In this document: positions 7,762 through 15,748 of the stretch, one piece after another | How positions within the stretch are numbered: the first letter of the stretch is position 1 | Layout: the number at the start of each line of letters is the position of its first letter | Assembly: GCA_903821605.1 (NCBI GenBank) | Contig: CAIJLZ010000011.1 | Span: forward strand, 217,210 to 281,209 | Reading direction: 5' to 3' | Length of the DNA: 64,000 nucleotides | DNA from: an uncultured Sphingomonadales bacterium | GTDB lineage: Bacteria; Pseudomonadota; Alphaproteobacteria; Sphingomonadales; Sphingomonadaceae | Notes under the pieces: generated by a model | Told to the model about the DNA's origin: nothing | Seen by the model: only the letters and a program-made list of their open reading frames with translations | The model's database searches: none | Made by a program: the position numbers and the translations under genes

Positions 7762-8439
7762 GTGTCGGAAATGCTCACGATCGAGCGGCAGGAAGAAGCA
7801 CTGGCAAGCCTCCGCCCGGAAGCGCTGCTTGGCGATGAAGGGTCGCACCAACAGCGAAAAAGCTTGGAAATGCGGACCCGCATCATCGAATCCGCGATCG
7901 ATTGCTTGGTCGAGAAAGGCTATGCAGGTCTATCCGCCAATGATGCCGCGCGGCGTGCCGGGGCATCACGCGGCGCGGTGCACCATCATTTTTCGAATCG
8001 CATGCAATTGGTGGCGGCGGTCGTGGAATTCACCTTCTACCGCCGCATGGAACTGTTCCTCGATCTGTACAACCGATCGGCAAAACCCAGCGACCCCGAT
8101 CGTGCGATCCGAGCCGCTGCCTTGCTGTTCTGGAAGACACTGCGCACCCGCGAATATGCCGCTTATATCGAACTGGCGCTGGCATCGCGCACGGACGAGG
8201 AGGTGAAACGTCACTTCCTTGAAACCTCGCAGCGCTTCGACCGGGTGTGGACCGAACAAATGTCGGCAATGTTTCCCCATTGGCGTGAACCGCTGCGGAT
8301 CGTGACCGATTTCGCATTGTCCGCCTATACCGGGCTGATCATCCAACAAGGCGTGCTCGGCACCGGTCGGCGCAGCGCCAAGGTGCGAGAACTGATCACC
8401 ACCGTGATCACCAAACTTCAGCGCGGCGAACTGCCCTGA
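7762..8439 (+). CDS. TetR family transcriptional regulator
   Basis: A 225-aa ligand-responsive repressor. Seen: a TetR-type helix-turn-helix near residues 45-75 (LSANDAARRAGASRGAVHHH, then F), preceded by the helix RTRIIESAIDCLVEKG; the remaining about 150 residues are the variable ligand-binding and dimerisation region. The start is taken as GTG at 7762 because GAAGGA lies 5 bases before it; an ATG at 7771 is the alternative, and the more upstream starts lie in the promoter region. The N-terminal extension before the HTH (about 30 residues) is longer than usual. It is divergent from the flavoprotein operon and co-directional with the monooxygenase-SDR-EthD genes, so it probably controls one or both (inference). 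Ligand is unknown. Confidence 0.9.
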   Translation: MSEMLTIERQEEALASLRPEALLGDEGSHQQRKSLEMRTRIIESAIDCLVEKGYAGLSANDAARRAGASRGAVHHHFSNRMQLVAAVVEFTFYRRMELFLDLYNRSAKPSDPDRAIRAAALLFWKTLRTREYAAYIELALASRTDEEVKRHFLETSQRFDRVWTEQMSAMFPHWREPLRIVTDFALSAYTGLIIQQGVLGTGRRSAKVRELITTVITKLQRGELP

Positions 8440-8521
8440 CATGCGCCTCCAGAAAAGATCAGCATTCGCGCTCCATCGAGCCTGTTAAGCTGCCGTCCCT
8501 GAGCAAGAAAAAGGAACTGCC

Positions 8522-8869
8522 ATGTCGAAGGTCATCATATCCGGTTTCATCGATTTCGGAGACAAGGACGTCACCCCCATTCTTCAGGGCGCACGCGAGC
8601 TGATCGAGATGACCTATGACGAGCCGGGCTGCATTCATTATGTCTGGAGTGCCGACGTGCTGCGCCCCGGCCGGGTCTGGGTCTATGAAGAATGGCAGTC
8701 GGTCGAGACACTCGCCGCCCATCTCGTCGCCGACTCTTATCTGCGGATGAGCGGCTATCTGGCGCAGTCGGGCCTAACCGGCGCGACGGTGAACAAATAT
8801 CTCATCGCGACTGACGAGCCGGTCTATGATGCGACAGGCGTTGCCCGCGCCGAATTCTCGAACCGCTAA
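8522..8869 (+). CDS. antibiotic biosynthesis monooxygenase (ABM/YgiN-like) domain protein
   Basis: A 115-aa protein with one ABM domain, a dimeric ferredoxin-like alpha+beta fold. Relatives include YgiN quinol monooxygenase and cofactor-free polyketide oxygenases. Seen: the typical pattern of an early beta strand, DVTPILQGARELIEMTYDEPG, then YVWSADVLRPGRVWVYEEW, with the conserved W/E region (EEWQSVETLAAH). AAGGAACTGCC immediately precedes the ATG. It starts 82 bases after the TetR gene and ends 11 bases before the SDR gene, so it is probably in one operon with it. ABM proteins often act on quinol or aromatic metabolites, but some only bind ligands; no substrate can be assigned. Confidence 0.85.
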   Translation: MSKVIISGFIDFGDKDVTPILQGARELIEMTYDEPGCIHYVWSADVLRPGRVWVYEEWQSVETLAAHLVADSYLRMSGYLAQSGLTGATVNKYLIATDEPVYDATGVARAEFSNR

Positions 8870-8880
8870 AGGACCGCCCC

Positions 8881-9726
8881 ATGGCCGATCGATCACAACA
8901 GGTCTGGTTCATCACCGGCGCATCGGCGGGCTTCGGTCGGGAAATCACCAAGGCGGTGCTCGCTGCCGGTGGTCGTGTGTTCGCCACCGCGCGCCATCCC
9001 GCTGACCTCGCCGATCTGGCGGCAGGCGCAGACGGCAGGCTGATCGCCCATTCGCTTGATGTGACCAAACGGGACGAGATCCACGCCGCCGTTGCGGCCG
9101 CCAACGCCGCTTTTGGCGGAATTGATGTGCTGGTCAACAATGCGGGCTATGGCCTGATCGCCAGCGTCGAAGAAGCCCATGAGGCGGATTACGCCCGTAT
9201 GTTCGCGGTCAACCTTTATGGCCCGCTCGACCTCATCCGCGCCATATTACCGGGCATGCGGGCGCAGCGCCGGGGCTGGATCGTCAACATCTCGTCGATT
9301 GCGGGCCGCACCTCGGTGCCGGGCGGCGCTTTTTATTCGGCGAGCAAATATGCGCTAGAGGGCCTGTCAGACGGCCTGCGGATGGAGGTCGAACCGCTTG
9401 GCATTGGCGTGACAGTGGTCGAACCGGGCGCCTTCCGCACCGACTTCGCCGGACGTTCGCTCGTCATTGGCCCACCGGGCCATCCGGATTACGCCGCCAC
9501 CGTCGGGCGTTTCGCCGAGATACTGCCCAGCTATGACGGCAAGCAACCGGGCGACCCCGCCAAGGCTGCCGCCGCGATCCTCGCCGCGCTGGATCATGAC
9601 AAGCCACCGCGCCAGTTGCTGTTGGGCAGCGATGCGCTTGGCTCCATCGAACCGATTGTGCAGGCCCAGCGCGAGGAAATTGACCGCTGGCGCACGCTAT
9701 CTCTGGGCACCGACTTCACAAGCTGA
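8881..9726 (+). CDS. short-chain dehydrogenase/reductase
   Basis: A 281-aa classical SDR, NAD(P)-dependent. Seen: TGASAGFG cofactor motif at about residues 12-19, NNAG near residue 87, ISSIAGR with the catalytic Ser, and the active site YSASK. The C-terminal region (about 190-281) is longer than in FabG-like enzymes and resembles the SDR group annotated as oxidoreductases/short-chain dehydrogenases of the DltE/17-beta-HSD-like type. It follows the ABM gene by 11 bases and precedes the EthD gene by 49 bases, indicating an operon. It may reduce or oxidise a carbonyl intermediate of the same pathway (inference). Confidence 0.92.
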   Translation: MADRSQQVWFITGASAGFGREITKAVLAAGGRVFATARHPADLADLAAGADGRLIAHSLDVTKRDEIHAAVAAANAAFGGIDVLVNNAGYGLIASVEEAHEADYARMFAVNLYGPLDLIRAILPGMRAQRRGWIVNISSIAGRTSVPGGAFYSASKYALEGLSDGLRMEVEPLGIGVTVVEPGAFRTDFAGRSLVIGPPGHPDYAATVGRFAEILPSYDGKQPGDPAKAAAAILAALDHDKPPRQLLLGSDALGSIEPIVQAQREEIDRWRTLSLGTDFTS

Positions 9727-9775
9727 ACCGCCGTGCATAGATAAATGATCACCCGATATAAGGGAGTGGACGAGG

Positions 9776-10474
9776 ATGACGGAAAGCGAAATAGACGTGC
9801 TGCTCTGGCGGCCAAAAGATGCAGATGACGCCGCCATGCGCGCGGGCGTGCTGGCCGAAGTGGAGCGATTGCAGGCAGCCCTGCCCGGCCATGTCTGCGC
9901 CTTCACCCCCGGCTGTCCGGCCGGGTCGATGCCCTCCCTTGCCCATGCAGAGGCAGGCGGCCCCGGCCTATCCCGGCCCGATGCGCTGCTCCACATCCGG
10001 CCGTTCGACGCCGCCGCGGAACAGGCGCTGGCAGGGCTGGGCGACCGGCTCGCCCGATCGGTTGAGCGGGCGGAAGTCTTCGCCTGCATCCGCCACAGCG
10101 TGCTGCCCGGCTATGATACCATTCGCCTGTTCTTCGGATTTCAGCGGCTCGAACACCAAACGCGCGAGGCGTGCCATGATTATTGGCTCAACGTCCATGC
10201 CGATTTCGGTCGGCGTTTAATTCCGCCTTACAGCTATCACCAATTGCACGTGCAGGCGGAGGCCACCGCCCGTGCCGCCGCGGCGACCGGTCTGCCCGCA
10301 TCGGTGCTCGATGGGGTGGCGGAGGTGTATTTCCCGGATATTCCCGCCTTTATCGCCCAGCTTTCCCGCCCCGATGTGGCCAGCGAAGCGCTGGAGGATG
10401 AGCGCAATTTCATCGACCATGCGCGCAGCCTGTTCTGGATCTATGACATGCGCGCCGAACAGGAGCCTGCGTGA
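9776..10474 (+). CDS. EthD domain-containing protein
   Basis: A 232-aa protein. The C-terminal half (about 110-225) matches the EthD domain, a dimeric ferredoxin-like fold first seen in an ether-degradation cluster and found also in polyketide cyclase-like and dehydratase proteins. Seen: FFGFQRLEHQTREACHDYWL, then a His-rich strand (YHQLHV), DGVAEVYF and DERNFIDHARSLFWIYD in the family order. The N-terminal half (1-105) may be a second, degenerate copy of the same fold; the segment DALLHIRPFD followed by ERAEVFACIRHS is where a strand pair would fit, but this needs a profile comparison. AGGGAGTGGACGAGG precedes the ATG. The stop overlaps the DUF1244 start (TGATG). Confidence 0.85.
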   Translation: MTESEIDVLLWRPKDADDAAMRAGVLAEVERLQAALPGHVCAFTPGCPAGSMPSLAHAEAGGPGLSRPDALLHIRPFDAAAEQALAGLGDRLARSVERAEVFACIRHSVLPGYDTIRLFFGFQRLEHQTREACHDYWLNVHADFGRRLIPPYSYHQLHVQAEATARAAAATGLPASVLDGVAEVYFPDIPAFIAQLSRPDVASEALEDERNFIDHARSLFWIYDMRAEQEPA

Positions 10475-10767
10475 TGACCATCGACGACCTTGATGACAAG
10501 ACCGCCGCCACCGCATTTCGTCGGCTGGTGCATCACCTTCAGCACCGGCAGGATGCCCAGAATATCGACCTGATGGGGCTTGCCGGTTTCTGCCGCAACT
10601 GCCTGTCCGAATGGGTGGAGGATGGATCGGACGGCGCGCTTGACCGCGACGCGGCGCGACTGGCGATCTATGGCATGCCTTATGACGAATGGAAGCGACA
10701 GCAACCGCCCGCGACGCCGGAGCAACTGGCAAAGATGGAGGCCAGCCTGAAACTTAACCGCCCCTAA
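10474..10767 (+). CDS. DUF1244 domain-containing protein
   Basis: A 97-aa protein of unknown function belonging to DUF1244, widespread in proteobacteria. Seen: the family core VHHLQHRQDAQNIDLMGLAG, then FCRNCLSEW with two conserved cysteines, and YGMPYDEWK near the C-terminus. The ATG at 10474 overlaps the EthD stop (TGATG) and has AGGAG 8 bases upstream; a GTG at 10471 is a possible but weaker start. The overlap suggests translational coupling with the EthD operon. That may only reflect local gene order, because DUF1244 genes elsewhere sit in varied neighbourhoods. The two cysteines could bind metal or form a disulfide (inference). Confidence 0.92.
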   Translation: MTIDDLDDKTAATAFRRLVHHLQHRQDAQNIDLMGLAGFCRNCLSEWVEDGSDGALDRDAARLAIYGMPYDEWKRQQPPATPEQLAKMEASLKLNRP

Positions 10768-10791
10768 ACCCTCAACCCAACCGGCTGTCCG

Positions 10792-11733
10792 TCACGATAT
10801 CTGCGTCAGGATCGTCCCTGCGAGGCGATGACCGGACAGCCACGCCGCCTCGATCCGTGCGCCGCCCAGCCAATCCCCACACACGCCCAGACGCAGCCGG
10901 GGATTCCAATAGGGTGCGGCCTCACGCGATGTGGTGCGGGCATAGCGCCAGCGATGCGCGGCGGCATATAGCAACGGCGGCAAAGGCGCGCCCATTTCTG
11001 CCGCCAGCGCGGCGAGTAACAGGCGGGTGACCTCCTCACCTGATCGTTCCAACTGCGCCTGCGACCATGGTACATTGGCTTGCACCACCCAAGTTTCGGG
11101 GCCGTAGCGCCCGGGCTTGGCGGCATTGCGTGCAGCCCAGGCAATATCGCCCCGATGCCGCAGCACATCATCGCTGATCGGCAGCGGTGCAGCAAATGCA
11201 GCCATCACGGTCCAGCATGGCTCCGACAAGGTCGCCCGCGCCTGCGCGGCGATCTGCTCATCCAACGGGGCAAGCAGGCTGGCGGCCTGTTCCGCGGGCA
11301 CCGCCACAATCGCCGCATCGCAGCTTTGTGCGTCAAAACCTTCGCCAGAAATCAACCAGCCCGTCCCGCTCTGCTCCACCTGCTCAACCCGTGCACCCCA
11401 ATGGACATTGCGCGGCTGGGCCAGCGCCTTGATGATCGCGTTCATGCCCGGCGTGCCGACCCATGCATCCGCACCGGCAGCATCCCATCGCGCCGCATGG
11501 CCATCGCGCTCCAGCCCCTCGATCATGGCGGTGAAATCGGGATCACGCGCCGTCAGATATTGCGCCCCATGATCAAAATGGAGCCGCCCATCGGGCAGAT
11601 CGACCCGCCGCGTCGACATGCGCCCACCGGGGCCACGCCCCTTGTCGAACAGCACCGTCTTATAGCCCGACCGGGCGAGACGATTGGCACAGGCAAGCCC
11701 CGCAATACCGGCACCAATAACTGCGACGCGCAT
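10792..11733 (-). CDS. renalase-like NAD(P)/FAD-dependent oxidoreductase
   Basis: A 313-aa FAD protein of the amine-oxidase-like/renalase group (predicted NAD/FAD-dependent oxidoreductase, COG3380 type). Seen: FAD-binding Rossmann motif GAGIAGLACANRL at residues 7-19, the second glycine motif GRGPGGRMSTRR, and a HFDHGAQYLTAR segment typical of renalases. The C-terminal WNPRLRLGVCGDWLGGARIEA closes the FAD site. Bacterial renalases oxidise isomeric beta-NAD(P)H forms, which would be a repair function here; that specific activity is inference. The start at 11733 is supported by GGGAGAAAAT immediately before the ATG. The gene is convergent with DUF1244 (24 bases apart) and divergent from the alcohol dehydrogenase. 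Confidence 0.85.
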   Translation of the reverse strand: MRVAVIGAGIAGLACANRLARSGYKTVLFDKGRGPGGRMSTRRVDLPDGRLHFDHGAQYLTARDPDFTAMIEGLERDGHAARWDAAGADAWVGTPGMNAIIKALAQPRNVHWGARVEQVEQSGTGWLISGEGFDAQSCDAAIVAVPAEQAASLLAPLDEQIAAQARATLSEPCWTVMAAFAAPLPISDDVLRHRGDIAWAARNAAKPGRYGPETWVVQANVPWSQAQLERSGEEVTRLLLAALAAEMGAPLPPLLYAAAHRWRYARTTSREAAPYWNPRLRLGVCGDWLGGARIEAAWLSGHRLAGTILTQIS

Positions 11734-11930
11734 ATTTTCTCCCGAATTGGCCTGACCGGCGGCACGCCATGACGTAAAAGCGCGACCATACCCTATGCCA
11801 CCCCTTCCCAACCGGCGATACGGCAATAGAGTGGTAGGAACAGCATCATCGCACCCGCCATGATGATCGGCTATGGAGGAGCCACGCGATATCGCCCGAC
11901 CCTTGGTCAGGGCAAGCAGGAGGCCCGATC

Positions 11931-13040
11931 ATGGAGATTACCGCCGCAATCTTGAGACAGAGCGGACATCAGGCCCGTCCTTATGCGACCTCCGAACCGC
12001 TCGCCTTGGACAAGGTACAACTGGCACCACCCCGCCCGGGCGAATTGCTGGTGCGGATCGATGCGGCGGGCCTGTGCCATTCCGACCTGTCCGTCATCAA
12101 CGGCGACCGCCCCCGGCCGATGCCGATGGCGCTGGGCCATGAAGCGGCGGCCACCGTGTTGGCAACCGGCGATGCCGCAGACCCGTCATTTGCTGTCGGG
12201 GACCGGGTGGTGCTCGTCTTCCTGCCGGCCTGCGGCGAATGCATCGAATGCCGCTCCGGGCGCGGTTATCTCTGCCCCAGCGCCGCCGCCGCCAATGGTG
12301 CTGGCGAGCTGATGCAGGGTGAGTGCCGACTATCGGCGCAAGGAACACCCGTGCACCATCATCTTGGGGTCTCCGCCTTCGCAACCCATGCCGTGATCGA
12401 CCGCCGCTCCGCCGTGAAGATCGACGCCGATATTCCGCCCGAGATTGCCGCACTTTTCGGCTGTGCAGTGCTGACCGGTGTCGGCGCGGTGATGAACACC
12501 GCCGCGCTGCGTCCCGGTGAAAGCGTCCTCATATACGGGCTGGGCGGCGTCGGACTGGCCGCCGCCATGGGGGCATTGGCCGCTGGTGGAACGTCGGTGA
12601 TGGCAGTTGATCCCTCACCCGAAAAGCGGGCGCTTGCGCTAGAACTGGGTGTCACCTACGCGGTCGCACCGGACGCAGCGACCACCCTGCCCGCCGCGGA
12701 TGTCGTGATTGAAACCGTCGGCAAGGCCAGCGTGCTCGCTGCAGCCTATGCCATGGCGAAGCGTGGCGGGCGCGTGATCACCGTTGGCCTGCCTAACCCC
12801 AATGAACAGCTGACGATCCCGGCCTTGTCGCTGGTGGCCGAGGGCAAAACACTGATCGGCAGCTATATGGGGTCGTCGATCCCGCACCGCGACATTCCGC
12901 GCTACATCGCCCTGTGGCGGGCGGGACGGCTCCCGGTCGAACGACTGCTGACATCGGTCAGCCCCTTGGCGGACATCAATCGGTTGATGGACCGACTCGC
13001 CGATGGCGATGCAATCCGCCAAATCGTCCTGCCCGGCTGA
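11931..13040 (+). CDS. zinc-dependent alcohol dehydrogenase (MDR, class III-like)
   Basis: A 369-aa medium-chain dehydrogenase using NAD(P). Seen: catalytic-zinc ligands Cys49 (GLCHSD) and His70-Glu71 (GHE), structural-zinc cysteines 101, 104, 107 and 115, and the nucleotide motif GLGGVG near residue 203. The overall layout resembles class III/aryl-alcohol dehydrogenases. AGGAGG lies 7 bases before the ATG, so the start is secure. Likely oxidises an alcohol to an aldehyde, or the reverse; neighbours do not fix the substrate. The 197-base gap to the divergent renalase-like gene contains no clear operator. Confidence 0.92.
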   Translation: MEITAAILRQSGHQARPYATSEPLALDKVQLAPPRPGELLVRIDAAGLCHSDLSVINGDRPRPMPMALGHEAAATVLATGDAADPSFAVGDRVVLVFLPACGECIECRSGRGYLCPSAAAANGAGELMQGECRLSAQGTPVHHHLGVSAFATHAVIDRRSAVKIDADIPPEIAALFGCAVLTGVGAVMNTAALRPGESVLIYGLGGVGLAAAMGALAAGGTSVMAVDPSPEKRALALELGVTYAVAPDAATTLPAADVVIETVGKASVLAAAYAMAKRGGRVITVGLPNPNEQLTIPALSLVAEGKTLIGSYMGSSIPHRDIPRYIALWRAGRLPVERLLTSVSPLADINRLMDRLADGDAIRQIVLPG

Positions 13041-13199
13041 TCTGCACACCCCCAACACTCCCCCCATATCGCGCGCCCAACAAATGGGTCCGAAGCGGCG
13101 CTTTCAACCAATATTCGTCAATTTCCCCGATGCTACTCATGGCCTTGTTCACAGCCATCGGCCGGTTCGTGCCTGCCTGTTCGACAAGGGAAATAGCCG

Positions 13200-13496
13200 A
13201 TGGCGCAAGACAACGCCGACTTTCGCCGCGCGCTGAGCGATGTGCTGGGCCGCGATGAGGTGCGCCGACTGCATGAGGCCGTGACGGCTGCGCTGGCCTC
13301 TGGCCAAAGGGTGATCTTGGATGCCAGCGCGGTAGCGCATGTCGAGATGATCGGCTGGGCCTGGCTCGCCCATCTCCGCCGACAGGCACGCCTGCTCGAT
13401 CAACCGGTCGAAATCACCAACCCGTCGCCCGCACTGATCCAGGCCGCCAAGGCATGCGGCTGCCTGCCTTTGTTGGATGGGTCTGAACTGGACTGA
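13200..13496 (+). CDS. STAS domain protein
   Basis: A 98-aa single STAS domain, the fold of anti-sigma-factor antagonists and of MlaB/chemotaxis-associated STAS proteins. Seen: the strand VILDASAVAHVEM followed by helix IGWAWLAHLRRQARL and strand PVEITNPSPALIQAA. The position that is a phosphorylatable Ser/Thr in anti-anti-sigma factors appears to be Glu-Met here, so classical phospho-switching is unlikely. AAGGG lies 9 bases before the ATG. No kinase or sigma factor is adjacent, so the partner is unknown. Confidence 0.75.
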   Translation: MAQDNADFRRALSDVLGRDEVRRLHEAVTAALASGQRVILDASAVAHVEMIGWAWLAHLRRQARLLDQPVEITNPSPALIQAAKACGCLPLLDGSELD

Positions 13497-13510
13497 ACAA
13501 GCCCGGGGTA

Positions 13511-13529
13511 CCGGCGATAGCATCGCCGG
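13511..13529. terminator. perfect 8-bp hairpin between STAS gene and tRNA-Leu
   Basis: CCGGCGAT, loop AGC, then ATCGCCGG forms a perfect 8-bp stem. It lies 14 bases after the STAS stop and just downstream of the 3' end of the convergent tRNA gene. There is no T run on either side, so it may be a bidirectional terminator-like structure or a processing stop; function is inferred. Confidence 0.45.
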
Positions 13530-13557
13530 CCCTGGATATGGAATGTGCAAGAAAAGT

Positions 13558-13644
13558 TGGTGCGGTCGAGAAGACTCGAACTTCCACGGCCTTTCGGCCA
13601 CAACGACCTCAACGTTGCGCGTCTACCAGTTCCGCCACGACCGC
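13558..13644 (-). tRNA. tRNA-Leu (anticodon GAG)
   Basis: An 87-base class II tRNA on the minus strand with encoded CCA. The acceptor stem GCGGTCG pairs with CGACCGC. The anticodon stem CAACG/CGTTG encloses loop TTGAGGT, giving anticodon GAG (leucine codons CUC/CUU). The long variable arm (TGGCC, GAAA, GGCC) and the TTCGAGT loop fit tRNA-Leu. Confidence 0.95.
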
Positions 13645-13768
13645 ACTCAATCTGAGACACCGGAACTACCCGGTGGCTGGTAGGCCGCTGCCCCTAGCAA
13701 AGCATTTCGGGGTCTGCAATGGCCATCGCGTCCGGGGGCAAGATTTTTCTCACCCGCGACAAGCTGTC

Positions 13769-14680
13769 TCAGCCCGGTTTACGCAGCAACAGGCAGGACC
13801 AGTCGCCACGATCGATACGATCATCGAGCGCGACCGCTTGCGCTGCATAGGCGTCGATCACCTTGTCGGCCTGAGTCGCCAGCAGCCCGGCGAGAATGAC
13901 ATAGCCCCCCGATTCGACCGTCGCACAGATGGACGGCGCGAGGTCGATCAGCGGGCCGGCGAGGATGTTGGCCACCACAAGATCGAACGGCACGCCGGCC
14001 GCAATCGCCGGATGCGCCATGCCATCCGCCACGGCGAGCGCGAGTTCGCCTGCCCCCGTGCCTTGGGGGATGTGGTTGATGACGGCGTTGTCCCGACTGA
14101 CATCGATTGAGATCGGGTCGATATCCGTCGCCATCGCCCGCGCCTGCGGCCAAAGATACATGGCTGCAAAGGCAAGCAGGCCGGTCCCGGTGCCCACGTC
14201 GATCAGATTGTGAATGGCAACGCCGCGCGCCGCCAAACGGTCGAGCAATATCAAACAGCCGGAAGTCGTTTCATGTTGGCCCGTTCCAAAGGCCAGCCCG
14301 GCATCGATTTCGAACGCCACCGCGTCGGCCGGCACCGAGTCGCGATGCACCGGGGTGTGGACATAAAAGCGCCCGGCGCGAACTGGTTCCAGTCCGGCTT
14401 GGCTCATTGTCACCCAATCTTGGGCGGCGAGATGCTCGATCCGCGGTGCCATACCGGCAGCCGACGGTACCAGCGCCAACACCTGCGCGATCAGCGCAGC
14501 GGCAGGTTCATGATCGAAATAGGCCTCCAGCAGCCAATCATCTGGCCGATCCGGGTCAGGCTCCTGCGTCATGATGACGGGCCAGCCCGGTTCTTCCGGC
14601 GCATCGGCCAATGGTGCCGCTTCGGCTTCGGCCTTGTTGCACGGGATGGTGAGCTTCCAGCTGTCGCCATTATCGGCCAT
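13769..14680 (-). CDS. prmA: ribosomal protein L11 methyltransferase
   Basis: A 303-aa SAM-dependent methyltransferase that trimethylates ribosomal protein L11. Seen: the PrmA-specific loop FGTGQHETT, SAM motif DVGTGTGLLAF, acidic motif TDIDPISI, and VVANILAGPLI (the NP/NI active-site region), all in the expected order. The N-terminal about 100 residues match the L11-recognition domain position. Start at 14680 (MADNGD) is chosen over an ATG 24 bases upstream because it has GGGAATAAG before it and gives the usual length. It is divergent from the sdh operon across 250 bases, and ends about 125 bases from the tRNA. Confidence 0.95.
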   Translation of the reverse strand: MADNGDSWKLTIPCNKAEAEAAPLADAPEEPGWPVIMTQEPDPDRPDDWLLEAYFDHEPAAALIAQVLALVPSAAGMAPRIEHLAAQDWVTMSQAGLEPVRAGRFYVHTPVHRDSVPADAVAFEIDAGLAFGTGQHETTSGCLILLDRLAARGVAIHNLIDVGTGTGLLAFAAMYLWPQARAMATDIDPISIDVSRDNAVINHIPQGTGAGELALAVADGMAHPAIAAGVPFDLVVANILAGPLIDLAPSICATVESGGYVILAGLLATQADKVIDAYAAQAVALDDRIDRGDWSCLLLRKPG

Positions 14681-14930
14681 GCGCTTATTCCCTGATCGAT
14701 CCATGCCGGATGGCCCGGCTTCATGATCCCGGCCTTAGCGGGGAGCGCCCTCGGCTTCAACGCCCCTCCGATTTTGGTGAGGAAGACAGCAGACAGAGAC
14801 ATTTCAACGCAATTTGCTCCTTTGAACCGGTTGCGTTGCGGAATCTTTGCGCTAAAGGTCGCTCCAACTCATGGCGCAGATTCCGCGATTGGAATCCGCG
14901 TAGTTTGAACGCAGTCCAGGGGGAATGAAT

Positions 14931-15356
14931 ATGGCCCGCAACAGCAATCGGCCCTTGTCGCCGCACTTGCAGATCTGGCGCTGGGGACCGGCTATGGCCG
15001 TGTCGATCCTGCATCGCGCCTCCGGTTCGATCCTGTCCTTTGGCGGCAGCGTCATGCTTGTTGCCTGGCTCGCCGCCATTGCAGCCGGTCCGGACACCTA
15101 CGCAAAGTTCATCGATTGCATGACCGCCGATGAAGGTAACGCCCTCCACATCGGTGGGTTGAACATCATCCCGTTCATCGTGCTCTTCGGTATCAGCTGG
15201 GCATTTTTCCAGCATCTCGGCTCTGGCCTGCGCCACCTCGTGCTCGACACCGGTGCCGGCTACGAACTGAAGACCAACCGCTTCTGGTCCATCGCCGTCA
15301 TGCTCGGCGGGATCGCGGCGACGATTGCCCTTTGGGCACTCATTCTGGCGAGGTAA
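14931..15356 (+). CDS. sdhC: succinate dehydrogenase, cytochrome b556 subunit
   Basis: A 141-aa membrane anchor of complex II with three hydrophobic helices. It binds haem b and, with SdhD, ubiquinone. Seen: N-terminal signature RPLSPHLQIW ... SILHRASGS and the haem-ligand helix FFQHLGSGLRHLVLD. ATG codons occur at 14925 and 14931; the second is preferred because AGGGGGA lies 6 bases before it, while the first would overlap the ribosome-binding site. First gene of sdhCDA; sdhD starts 2 bases after its stop. Confidence 0.95.
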   Translation: MARNSNRPLSPHLQIWRWGPAMAVSILHRASGSILSFGGSVMLVAWLAAIAAGPDTYAKFIDCMTADEGNALHIGGLNIIPFIVLFGISWAFFQHLGSGLRHLVLDTGAGYELKTNRFWSIAVMLGGIAATIALWALILAR

Positions 15357-15358
15357 TC

Positions 15359-15748
15359 ATGGGTAATGGAACTGGCATCGGTCGCGTTCGCGGCCTTGGT
15401 TCGTCCAAGCAGGGTGGCCATCACTGGGTCATCCATCGCTTCACCGCGTTCGGCAATTTGCTGCTCGCACCGTGGCTGCTGGTCTCGCTCGTCCGCCTGC
15501 CGGACCTGAGCTTCGAGACGGTCGCCGCTTGGCTGTCGTCGCCATTCGCATCGGTGGCGATGCTGTTGCTGGTCGTCTCGGTCTTCTGGCACATGCGCAT
15601 GGGCCTGCAGGTCGTGATCGAGGATTATGTCCATGACGAGGGCAACAAGCTGATCTCGCTGCTGGCGCTTAACGCCTTCGTGCTCATCGCCGCCGCGCTT
15701 GCCGTGGTGTCCGTTCTCAAGATTGCCGTCATCGGAGGGGCCGCCTAA
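15359..15748 (+). CDS. sdhD: succinate dehydrogenase, hydrophobic membrane anchor subunit
   Basis: A 129-aa three-helix anchor of complex II. Seen: [12 protein letters not shown] at the start of helix 1, and the helix 2 block [20 protein letters not shown] containing the haem-region His and quinone-site Asp-Tyr of the family. The ATG at 15359 follows the sdhC stop by 2 bases and has GGCGAGG upstream; the frame continues upstream inside sdhC but that part is not SdhD-like. Its TAA overlaps the sdhA ATG (TAATG), implying coupled translation of anchor and catalytic subunit. Confidence 0.95.
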   Translation: MGNGTGIGRVRGLGSSKQGGHHWVIHRFTAFGNLLLAPWLLVSLVRLPDLSFETVAAWLSSPFASVAMLLLVVSVFWHMRMGLQVVIEDYVHDEGNKLISLLALNAFVLIAAALAVVSVLKIAVIGGAA

